Below, one piece after another: positions 26,322 to 34,229 of a stretch of DNA of 35,218 nt; the first letter of the stretch is position 1, and every line of letters begins with the position of its first letter. Position numbers and translations under genes: made by a program. The stretch comes from Actinomycetota bacterium. GTDB taxonomy: Bacteria; Actinomycetota; Thermoleophilia; Gaiellales; Gaiellaceae. The notes beneath the pieces were generated by a model that searched no databases, had not been told where the DNA came from, and saw nothing but the letters and a program-made list of their open reading frames with translations. The stretch spans positions 1-35,218 of the forward strand of contig JAIBJP010000002.1 in NCBI GenBank assembly GCA_020029625.1. Reading direction: 5' to 3'.

Positions 26322-26992
26322 CTCCTTAGCTGCCCGACGATCACCATCAGGCGGAGAGGGTTGTCTCCGCCGGGGAGAGCCCGTGTGCCGAGGCCGAGCT
26401 CGGCCGCCAGGCGCTTGGCGATCGCCTCGCCGCCCGGCGGATAGTAGACGAGCGTGCGCTGGTAGTTCCTCTGCTTGGCGTTGGCGACGGTGCCCATCTT
26501 GTAGGCGAGGCCGGCAACCTGATTGGCCAGTCCCGCCGCGGCGTTCCCTCTGGCCGTCCCGTTGAAGACGTCCACCTGGATCTGCCACCGCGCGGGTAGG
26601 AGGACCGCTGCGGGTTGCGAGGGGGCCGAGGCAGCCGAGGCGGCCGAGGCCGACGGCGTCTCGGGGAAGAGCTGTGGCCAGGCGACGAACCACGCCATTG
26701 CAGTGCAGGTGAGTAGGAAAGCCAGCGCGGCGAGCGTGCGGCGCGGTGACCAGGGATCGAGTCGCGACGGCACGGGCAGGCCGGCGAGCCGGCGGGCTTC
26801 CCGCTCGTTGATGCCGAGCGACGCCGCGTAGACGAGCGCCGCAGCCAGCGCGTCGGCGTTCGAGCCGAAGCGGTAGATGCAGTTGTCCTCGAGGGACTTG
26901 ATCGCGTCCACGTCCATGTTCGCGCGCGCGGCGGCCTGCTCCAGCGTCAAGCGCCGGCTCAGGCGTGCGGCTCCGAAGGGAGAACTTCCCAC
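26318..26992 (-). CDS. Membrane protein with RodZ-like HTH, TM helix and LytR_C domain
   Basis: ARLSRRLTLEQAAARANMDVDAIKSLED; TM LAALAFLLTCTAMAWFVAWP; C-terminal VDVFNGTARGNAAAGLANQVAGLAYKMGTVANAKQRNYQRTLVYYPPGGEAIAKRLAAELG. Confidence 0.78.
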   Translation of the reverse strand: MGSSPFGAARLSRRLTLEQAAARANMDVDAIKSLEDNCIYRFGSNADALAAALVYAASLGINEREARRLAGLPVPSRLDPWSPRRTLAALAFLLTCTAMAWFVAWPQLFPETPSASAASAASAPSQPAAVLLPARWQIQVDVFNGTARGNAAAGLANQVAGLAYKMGTVANAKQRNYQRTLVYYPPGGEAIAKRLAAELGLGTRALPGGDNPLRLMVIVGQLRS

Positions 26993-26998
26993 CGGCCG

Positions 26999-27526
26999 TC
27001 AGTGTTCGTCGAGCGGTTGTCCCAACCTGCCTATGTCATCGGCAGAGTCGACGTCTCCTGGAGTCCCAAGGTCATCGCAGGGGACGAGCGTGGCCGGAAG
27101 CCCTTTCATGCCCTCGTCCGGAATGCCCTCCCAGGCGGCTCGGGCGATCAAGACCGGGTGCCCGCGTTCGCCCGCGTAGCTGGCGGCGACGACGGGGCCC
27201 CCGCCCGCGCGCCAGGCCGTGAGCACCCGCCGCACGGCGTTAGGAGAGACGGTGGGGCCGTCCGCGAGGCAGACGACGGCCGCCTCCACGCCAGGACCGA
27301 GCGCGGCGAGGCCGCAGCGGAGAGATGCCCCCGGGCCACGCTCCCAGTCGGGGCACTCGACGACCTGCACCGAACCGGCGTCCAGGGGATAGGCGCCGGC
27401 GACGACCAAGACGTCGTCGACCGGGCTTTCCGAGAGCCGCCCGAGCACGTGTGGCAGGAGGAGCTCCTGCTTGGGAGCGCCGAAGCGGGTGGCCGCGCCC
27501 GCCGCGAGCACGACGGCCGCGATCAC
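26999..27526 (-). CDS. MobA/MocA-like nucleotidyltransferase
   Basis: IAAVVLAAGAATRFGAPKQEL, VVCLADGPTVSPNAVRR, GERGHPVLIARAAWEGI, GDVDSADDI. GTG 27526 overlaps upstream stop. Confidence 0.85.
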   Translation of the reverse strand: MIAAVVLAAGAATRFGAPKQELLLPHVLGRLSESPVDDVLVVAGAYPLDAGSVQVVECPDWERGPGASLRCGLAALGPGVEAAVVCLADGPTVSPNAVRRVLTAWRAGGGPVVAASYAGERGHPVLIARAAWEGIPDEGMKGLPATLVPCDDLGTPGDVDSADDIGRLGQPLDEH

Positions 27527-28674
27527 TCGGAGACGGTGACGGCGAGGATGTCGGCCAGGTGGATGAGCCGGAAGGTGAGGCGGCCGAGCTCGACGCGGTC
27601 CGACTCGGACTCCGTCTCGGGGAGCGTCCGCCACAGATCGCGTGCGCAGGCGAGCAGGTCGGCGATGCGCTCGCGCTCGTCCTCGAAGCCGTCGCGCTCG
27701 CGGCAGGCGTTCAGGGCCAGGCCGAGGACGCCGATCGTGTCGGTCTGCCTCGTCCAGAGGAGTGGGGTGGCCATCGCCAGGTAGTGGTGGATCCGGGCGA
27801 AAGTAATCGGCTGCTCGAGCGTACGGCGTCCGTTCGGTGACGTTGGCTCGAGCGGCGGCTCGCCGTTCGCTATTCGAGCGGCCGATCGGCCGAGCATGTC
27901 CCTCACCTGCTCCTCCGAGAGCCCGGAGAGCCTCGCGGTCCGCAGCGAGATGAAGAGGGAACCAGGCTGTTGGCCATAGGGGTAGTCGGAGGCATAGAGG
28001 ACCTGCTCGGGGGAGACCCTCTGGAACATGTCCAGGAGGTCGATCGGGCTCCACACCGAGGTGTCGAAGAACACGCCCGCGCGCCCGCCGAAGGCCTCCG
28101 AGAGGTCGGCGAGGTCGGCGATCCCGCCGTGCGCGATGATCAGCTGCGCCTCCGGGTAGGCGTCCACCAGGCGTTCAAGGTGGTCGGAGATCGGAGGAAG
28201 GCCGCGACCGCCATGGATGAGGATCGGAACGCGGCGCTCCGCGGCGAGTGCGAAGACGGGAGCCAGCCGCTCGTCGTTCAGGAGGAAGCCTTGAGACCTG
28301 GGGTGCAGCTTGATCCCACGCGCGCCGAGGTCGAGGCAGCGGGTCGCTTCCTCGATCGGCTCCTGCGCGAGATCGAGGCGGACGAAGGGGATCAACGCTC
28401 CGCCGGACCGCTCCGCGGCCGCAAGTGTGCGGTCGTTGGCCGCGCGGAAGGCGGGCTCGCGGTCTGGCTCGTCCATGCAGAACGCGAACGCCCGCCCGAC
28501 GCCGTAGCGCGCAAGGAAGGCCATGAGCTCGTCGTACGGCGCGACGAAACCGTCGATGTCGCGGCCCACGTGTACGTGGGCGTCGAAGAGCTCGGCGCCC
28601 TCCGGAATCACCCTCCGGAGCTCCTCGTCGTATCCGGAGAGAAGTCTCCGCGCGCGCTCGACGGCCTCTTCCAC
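27523..28674 (-). CDS. Amidohydrolase family metal-dependent hydrolase with C-terminal extension
   Basis: LFDAHVHVGRDIDGF, ARGIKLHPRSQGF, VPILIHGGRG, AQLIIAHGG, VLYASDYPYGQQ. GTG start. Confidence 0.9.
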   Translation of the reverse strand: MEEAVERARRLLSGYDEELRRVIPEGAELFDAHVHVGRDIDGFVAPYDELMAFLARYGVGRAFAFCMDEPDREPAFRAANDRTLAAAERSGGALIPFVRLDLAQEPIEEATRCLDLGARGIKLHPRSQGFLLNDERLAPVFALAAERRVPILIHGGRGLPPISDHLERLVDAYPEAQLIIAHGGIADLADLSEAFGGRAGVFFDTSVWSPIDLLDMFQRVSPEQVLYASDYPYGQQPGSLFISLRTARLSGLSEEQVRDMLGRSAARIANGEPPLEPTSPNGRRTLEQPITFARIHHYLAMATPLLWTRQTDTIGVLGLALNACRERDGFEDERERIADLLACARDLWRTLPETESESDRVELGRLTFRLIHLADILAVTVSE

Positions 28675-28708
28675 GGCACCGGAATCTACAACGCTAGGAT
28701 GGGAAGCC

Positions 28709-29812
28709 GTGGGGGACCTCTTGATTTACGGGGACACCGTCCGGTCGCCCGAGCTTCGCCACGAGGTGCCCGTTCCGGTGCCGGACCCCTTTCTCTACGT
28801 CGAGCGGAACGGCTCGCGCTATGCCTTCGTGGGCTCGCTCGAGCTCCCGCGGATTCAGGAGCTGGACGGGCTTCAGGTAGTGCCACTCGACGAGCTCGGG
28901 ATCGACGAGCTTGTCGCACGGGGACTTGCCTCGGATGAGCTCGACCGCGAGCTGGTCCTGCGGGCGTGCCAGCGGGTCGGGGTAGACGAAGCGGTCGCGC
29001 CGCGCACCTTCCCGCTGTACGTGGCCGACCATCTGCGGGCGAACGGAGTCCACGTGCAGGCGCACGGCGAAGTCTTCGACACGCGCCGGCGGGTGAAGAC
29101 CGAGGAGGAGCGCGAGGGTATTCGCAGGGCCCAGCAGGCCGCCGAAGGGGCTATGGACTCGATTCGCGCGCGCCTGCGCAAAGGCGGCAAGGTCACGTGC
29201 GAGGACCTCCGCAGCGAGGCCATGCGGGTCTTCACTGAGGCGGGAATGATCCTCCCCGACATCGTGATCGTCTCGCACGGCGCCCAGACGGCCGTCGGTC
29301 ACGAGCCCGGGTACGGGGAAATCCAGCCGGGCGAGCCGATCGTCGTCGATCTCTACCCGCAGGATCCCGAGTCGGGCTGCTACACGGACATGACCCGGAC
29401 GTTCTGTCTGGGTGAGCCGGACGAGGAGCTTGTTCGCTACCACGGTCTCGTCCGGGAGGCGCTCGAGCGCGCCTACGAGGTGATCAAGCCGGGAGTCACA
29501 GGTGCGGAGGCGCATCGTGCAGTCTGCGAGTTCTTCCAGGAGCACGGCTTTCCGACTCAGCTGACGAAGACTCCGGGCCAGGTCCTCGACGAGGGCTTCT
29601 TCCATTCCCTCGGGCACGGCGTGGGCCTCGAAGTGCACGAGCAGCCGGGACTCGGCCGCAACGGAGTCGAGATCGTCGCGGGCGACGTTCTCGCCGTCGA
29701 GCCGGGTCTCTACCGCAAGGGGTTCGGCGGTTGCCGCCTGGAAGACACCGTCCTCGTCACCGAGTCCGGCACCGAGCGCTTTGGCGACTACCCGTACGAC
29801 CTGGCGCCCTAG
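28709..29812 (+). CDS. M24 family Xaa-Pro aminopeptidase
   Basis: Metal ligands in IVVDLYPQD, YTDMTRTFCLG, FFHSLGHGVGLEVHE, LAVEPGLY, RLEDTVLVTE. Confidence 0.93.
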   Translation: MGDLLIYGDTVRSPELRHEVPVPVPDPFLYVERNGSRYAFVGSLELPRIQELDGLQVVPLDELGIDELVARGLASDELDRELVLRACQRVGVDEAVAPRTFPLYVADHLRANGVHVQAHGEVFDTRRRVKTEEEREGIRRAQQAAEGAMDSIRARLRKGGKVTCEDLRSEAMRVFTEAGMILPDIVIVSHGAQTAVGHEPGYGEIQPGEPIVVDLYPQDPESGCYTDMTRTFCLGEPDEELVRYHGLVREALERAYEVIKPGVTGAEAHRAVCEFFQEHGFPTQLTKTPGQVLDEGFFHSLGHGVGLEVHEQPGLGRNGVEIVAGDVLAVEPGLYRKGFGGCRLEDTVLVTESGTERFGDYPYDLAP

Positions 29813-29818
29813 CCGCGG

Positions 29819-31096
29819 CTAGGCCGAAAAGGCGAGGAGCTTCTGGAAGCGGTCCGCGTCGTCGAACGGCCCGATGAGCGCGAAGTTCAGGCGATCCTCG
29901 CGGATGATGTCCTGGGCGACCCGCTGGATGTCCTCGATCGTGACCGCGTCGAGGCCGGTGAGCACCTCGTCCGGCTCACGGAGGGTTCCTTCGAGCACCT
30001 CGTTGCGGAGGCCGAAGAGGATCATCCCCTTCGGGTCCTCGAGGGAGAGCACGAGCCGTCCCTTGGCGAAATTTCGTGCTTTCTCCAGCTCGTCCGGCTC
30101 GATCGGTTCGCCCGCGATGCGGGCGAACTCCCCGACGACGGTTGACACGGCGTCGTCGATCCGCTGGATGTCCACGCCCCCTTGGGCGAAAAGCGTTCCG
30201 GCGTCCGTGTAGCCCTGCTGGTGCCCGTAGATGTAGTAGGCGAGGCCGCGGCGCTCGCGCACCTCCGTGAACAAGCGCGACGACATCCCGCCTCCGAGCA
30301 CCGTCGCGAGCAGGCCGAGGGCGTAGCGGTCGGGATGGACGATTGGATAGCTGTGCACGCCTACCCGGATATGCGCCTGGTCCGACTGCTTCGTGTGGAG
30401 CTTCACCTGCGGCGCCTGCTGATGCCACTCGGCCGGAGGCGGCTCGCCCGTCGCGCCGTTCTGCACGTCGCCGAGCAGCTCCTCGAGCTGGGGAATGAGG
30501 CCCTCGCCGAGATTTCCCGCCACTCCCGCCACGATGCGCGGCGCGCGGTACCACCGCTCCAGGTAGTCGATGAACGTCTCGCGCTTGGCGGCGCGCACTG
30601 TTTCCTTGCGCCCGATGATGTCCCAGCCGAGCGGCGTGTCGTCGTAAAGCAGCCCGTCATAGACCCCGTCCACGTAGTCGCGCGGAGTGTCGTAGTACAT
30701 GTTCATCTCCTCGACGATGACGCCCTTCTCCCGCTCGATCTCCTCTGGATCGAACTTGGAGTGGCGGAGCATGTCTACGAGGACATCGAGGGCGACGTCG
30801 CGATGCTCGGCCGCGCACTTGACGTAGTAGCCGGTGTACTCCTTGCCGGTGAAGGCGTTGAACTCGCCGCCGATCGAGTCGATCTCGCCCGCGATCTCGC
30901 GCGCGGTCGGCCTCTTCTCCGTCCCCTTGAAGAACATGTGCTCGGCGAAGTGGGCGATTCCGTTCGTGTCCTTGGTCTCGTAGCGGGAGCCCGCGGCGAG
31001 CATGACGAAGCACGCCACCGACTTCGCCTGCGGCATCGGGGCCGTCACGACGCGGAGGCCGTTCGCCAGCGTGGTCTTCTCGAAGGCGTTCGGCAT
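29819..31096 (-). CDS. M16 family zinc peptidase (insulinase/processing peptidase-like)
   Basis: GIAHFAEHMFFKGTEKR (HxxEH), FNAFTGKEYTGYY, Glu motif EREKGVIVEEMNMYYDTP. Confidence 0.95.
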   Translation of the reverse strand: MPNAFEKTTLANGLRVVTAPMPQAKSVACFVMLAAGSRYETKDTNGIAHFAEHMFFKGTEKRPTAREIAGEIDSIGGEFNAFTGKEYTGYYVKCAAEHRDVALDVLVDMLRHSKFDPEEIEREKGVIVEEMNMYYDTPRDYVDGVYDGLLYDDTPLGWDIIGRKETVRAAKRETFIDYLERWYRAPRIVAGVAGNLGEGLIPQLEELLGDVQNGATGEPPPAEWHQQAPQVKLHTKQSDQAHIRVGVHSYPIVHPDRYALGLLATVLGGGMSSRLFTEVRERRGLAYYIYGHQQGYTDAGTLFAQGGVDIQRIDDAVSTVVGEFARIAGEPIEPDELEKARNFAKGRLVLSLEDPKGMILFGLRNEVLEGTLREPDEVLTGLDAVTIEDIQRVAQDIIREDRLNFALIGPFDDADRFQKLLAFSA

Positions 31097-31518
31097 CAGG
31101 CCGCCGCGAAGTCCTTGGCCTCGAGGCTCTGGATCCGCTCGCGCCAGAGATCCGGCACGGGCATGGTCGTGTCACCCCGGTAGTCGAAGGTCACGAGCGT
31201 CGTGGAGGCTACCGCCACCAGCCGCTCGTCCGGGCCGCGGACCTCATGGTCGAGGTCGAAGCTCTTCGTTCCGATGCGGGAGACCCGGGCGCCGATCTCG
31301 AGGACTTCGCCCAAAGAAGCCCGGCTGCGAAAGTCGATCCTCACTTTGGCCACGATCACGAGCAGGTCTTCGAGCGACTCGATACTCAGGACCTCGCGCA
31401 TGTACCCGATCCGCGCGTTTTCCAGATACGTGAGATAGACCGCGTTGTTGACGTGGCCGAACGCGTCGAGGTCGCCGAACGCGACCTCCTGCGAGTAGAC
31501 GTAACGGAACCCCTCCAT
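31096..31518 (-). CDS. Acyl-CoA thioesterase, 4HBT hotdog fold
   Basis: VAFGDLDAFGHVNNAVYLTYLENARIGYMREVL. Confidence 0.9.
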   Translation of the reverse strand: MEGFRYVYSQEVAFGDLDAFGHVNNAVYLTYLENARIGYMREVLSIESLEDLLVIVAKVRIDFRSRASLGEVLEIGARVSRIGTKSFDLDHEVRGPDERLVAVASTTLVTFDYRGDTTMPVPDLWRERIQSLEAKDFAAA

Positions 31519-31547
31519 CGGCGAGGATGTTACCTTCGCGCTCCCAG

Positions 31548-32414
31548 ATGTCCGGAGAACTGACCAGCAAGTCGATCCAGGCGCAGCCGGAGTGGCTGCG
31601 CGGCGTCCCCGAGCGCGTTGGCGCCCGGCGGTTTCCCGACGGACGCGTCGTCTTCACCGGCTGTGGCACCTCGTTTCACGCTGCGCAGACGGGCGGCGAA
31701 GCGCTCCACGCACTCGAGGCGGTGCTGCGTCCGCCCGAGGCGGACCTCCTCGTCTGTGTCAGCCACGAGGGTGAGACCCCCTTGACGCTCGAGGCCGCCC
31801 AGGCCTTCGGCGGCCCGGTCTGGCTCGTCACCGGCAAGCCCGACGGCCGGATCGGAGAGGTCTCCGAGGAGGTGATCGTGGTCACGCCTGAGGTGGAGGA
31901 GAGCTATTGCCATACGGGTTCCTACACGTGCGCAGTCGCGGCGCTCGACGCCCTCCGCGGCGCGGACGTTCGCTGGCTGCGGCTCGCGGTCGAGCACGCG
32001 CTCGCTGATCCGTTCGAGGGAGGCGACTGGGAGCGCGTCGCGGTCGTCGGCGCGGGTCGCGACTGGCCGACGGCGCAGGAGGCCGTTCTGAAGCTCCGCG
32101 AAGGGGCTCACATTCCGGCCGAGGCCCACCACACCGAGCAGATCCTGCACGGCCACCTGGCGGCGATCGACGAGCGGGTGCGGGTCTTCGTCCTCGAAGG
32201 GGAAGGGCGAGCGGCTGAGCGGGCCGCAGACGTCGTGGGTGCGCTGGGGGAGATCGGCGCCGAGACGACGCTTGTACCGACGGTTCATCCGGTCGTGGAC
32301 ATCGTCCGCTTCCAGCTCCTGACCGTCGATCTCGCCGAGCGGCGAGGCGTGAACCCCGACAGGATCCGCTGGGACGACCCGCGCTGGGACGCGGCCCGCC
32401 GGTCGTACGGCTAG
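31548..32414 (+). CDS. SIS domain protein (GlmS isomerase-like, no glutaminase domain)
   Basis: VFTGCGTSFHAAQTGGEAL, VCVSHEGETPLTLEA, VVGAGRDWPTAQEAVLKLREGAHIPAEAHHTEQILHGHLAAI. ATG 31527 is an alternative start. Confidence 0.87.
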   Translation: MSGELTSKSIQAQPEWLRGVPERVGARRFPDGRVVFTGCGTSFHAAQTGGEALHALEAVLRPPEADLLVCVSHEGETPLTLEAAQAFGGPVWLVTGKPDGRIGEVSEEVIVVTPEVEESYCHTGSYTCAVAALDALRGADVRWLRLAVEHALADPFEGGDWERVAVVGAGRDWPTAQEAVLKLREGAHIPAEAHHTEQILHGHLAAIDERVRVFVLEGEGRAAERAADVVGALGEIGAETTLVPTVHPVVDIVRFQLLTVDLAERRGVNPDRIRWDDPRWDAARRSYG

Positions 32415-32686
32415 CGAACCAGCAGGCCGCCGTTGATCGATGCGCCGCGCAGGAACGCGAGCCAGTCGTCCCAGAGCTTGCGGTCGCCAAGCTCGAGCGG
32501 CTCCGCCGCCGCTATCGCGAGCGCCTGGTCCACCTCGCTCGCGGTGACATGCATCCCTGGCTCGAGTTCAGGGAGGGGAATGCCCTGCAGGAGCATCTCC
32601 CGCTGGAGCGCGGAGCGCTCGAGCGGGCTTAAGAAGACATGGCCGGTCATGCCGTCGTTCCGCGCCCAATAGAGGCGGATGCTCAC
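32411..32686 (-). CDS. Small conserved-looking protein of unknown function, 91 aa
   Basis: VSIRLYWARNDGMTGHVFLSPLERSALQREMLLQGIPLPELEPG...; GTGA overlap with upstream aminotransferase. Confidence 0.65.
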   Translation of the reverse strand: MSIRLYWARNDGMTGHVFLSPLERSALQREMLLQGIPLPELEPGMHVTASEVDQALAIAAAEPLELGDRKLWDDWLAFLRGASINGGLLVR

Positions 32687-33849
32687 GCCAGGTCTTGCAG
32701 GGCTGCGAGCACGCGATCGACCTCGTCGCGGGTGTTGTAGTGGACGAAGCCGAGGCGGAGCGTTCCGTCGGGCAGGCCGAGCCGCTCCATCACCTCGACC
32801 GCATAATAGTTCCCCGGCCATGTGGCGATGTCGCGCTCGCCCAGGAGCGCCGCGAGTTCTTCCGGCGGCCGGTCGGGATGGGTGAAGGCGAACGTCGGGA
32901 CGCGGCCCTCCATCGAGGGAACGCCGTAGAGCCGGTATGGCACAGGCAACCCGTCGAGGAAACGCTGCCCGAGCTCGCGCTCATGCGCCTGGATCGCCTC
33001 CCAGCCGAGCGACTCCAGGTACTCCACCGCCGCCGTGAACCCGGCGAGCGACTCGTGCGACAGCGTGCCCGTCTCGAACCGGTGCGCCACGGGCTCGTCG
33101 GCGCTCGGCCGCACCTTGTAAGGCCGCCAGCGTTCGACCACCTCACGGCGGGCGAAGAAGAGCCCGAGGTGCGGGCCGAAGAACTTGTACGGCGAGCAGA
33201 TGAGGATGTCGACGTCGACCGCGGCCACGTCGATCGGCCCGTGGGGTGCGTAGTGGACGGCGTCGACCCAGGCCAGCGCGCCGGCGTCGTGCGCCAGCTC
33301 CGCGATCCTCCGCACCGGGCTGATCGAGCCGACCGCATTTGACGCCCAGGGGAACGCAACGACGCGCGTCCGGCCGCACAGCTGGCGCTGAAGGTCGTCC
33401 ACGTCGACAGTGCAGTCCTCTTCGTTCAGATCAGCAAAGCGGACGACGAGGTCGAGGTCGCGGGCCAGCTCGAGCCAGGGTGCCACGTTCCCGTCGTGGT
33501 CCAGGCGGGTGACGACGATCTCGTCGCCGGCTTCCAGCTCGCGCCCCAGGGCGCGCGTGAGCGCGAAGTTGAGGGTCGTCATGTTCTGCCCGAAGCCCAC
33601 CTCCTCGCGTGAGGCGGCAAGGAGGCGGGCGGCGGCTTCATGCGCCTCCCCGACCACCGCGTCGGCCCGGCGGCTCGTCTCGAAGGGACCCCCGAGGTTC
33701 GCGTTGGCCTCCCGGAGACAGGTCGCCATCGCTTCGATGACCGAGTCGGGAACCTGCGTGCCACCTGGGCCGTCGAGGAACGCGGTCGGCGTGTTCAGTG
33801 CGGAGAAGCGAGCGCGGACGGCTCCGACGTCGAAGGCGACTGTACTCAC
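32683..33849 (-). CDS. PLP-dependent aminotransferase class V (cysteine desulfurase-like)
   Basis: FLDGPGGTQVPDSVIEAM, WVDAVHYAPHGPIDVAAVDVDILICSPYKFFGPHLG (PLP Lys), ETGTLSHESLAGF. Confidence 0.92.
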   Translation of the reverse strand: MSTVAFDVGAVRARFSALNTPTAFLDGPGGTQVPDSVIEAMATCLREANANLGGPFETSRRADAVVGEAHEAAARLLAASREEVGFGQNMTTLNFALTRALGRELEAGDEIVVTRLDHDGNVAPWLELARDLDLVVRFADLNEEDCTVDVDDLQRQLCGRTRVVAFPWASNAVGSISPVRRIAELAHDAGALAWVDAVHYAPHGPIDVAAVDVDILICSPYKFFGPHLGLFFARREVVERWRPYKVRPSADEPVAHRFETGTLSHESLAGFTAAVEYLESLGWEAIQAHERELGQRFLDGLPVPYRLYGVPSMEGRVPTFAFTHPDRPPEELAALLGERDIATWPGNYYAVEVMERLGLPDGTLRLGFVHYNTRDEVDRVLAALQDLA

Positions 33850-34229
33850 CCCACTGCCTCGCCGTTGACGCGCCACTCGTACTGCGGCTGGACTGTCAGG
33901 GAGGCGCCGATGAAGCAGTCGCGCTCGGCCAGGTCGACCAGCTCGTGGATACGATCGGCGTCAGGAGCCGGATCGAGCTGGATGTCGAGCACGCAGTCGA
34001 TGTCCGTGAAGGCGTAGCGCCCGTCCTCCTCGCGCTTCGTCACGACTCCCCTTGCGGACGCGCTTCCGCTCACCGCGATCCCGGCCCGCTTGGCGTGGAA
34101 GTCGAGGGCCGTGAGCGTGCAGCGGGCGAGCCCGGCGAGGACGAGATGCTCGGGAGTCCAGTCCTCTTCGGCATGTGGCGGCTCGCCCCAGCGCTCGGTG
34201 ACAGCGTGCTCGAATCGTCTCGCAGTCAC
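33846..34229 (-). CDS. OsmC family protein
   Basis: WTPEHLVLAGLARCTLTALDFHAKRAGI and second Cys in AERDCFIGASL. Confidence 0.85.
   Translation of the reverse strand: MTARRFEHAVTERWGEPPHAEEDWTPEHLVLAGLARCTLTALDFHAKRAGIAVSGSASARGVVTKREEDGRYAFTDIDCVLDIQLDPAPDADRIHELVDLAERDCFIGASLTVQPQYEWRVNGEAVG

Noticed and set aside
26625-26651. Three 9-bp tandem repeats as a minisatellite or regulatory repeat
   Set aside because: Short, inside a coding Ala/Ser linker; explained by low-complexity protein sequence.
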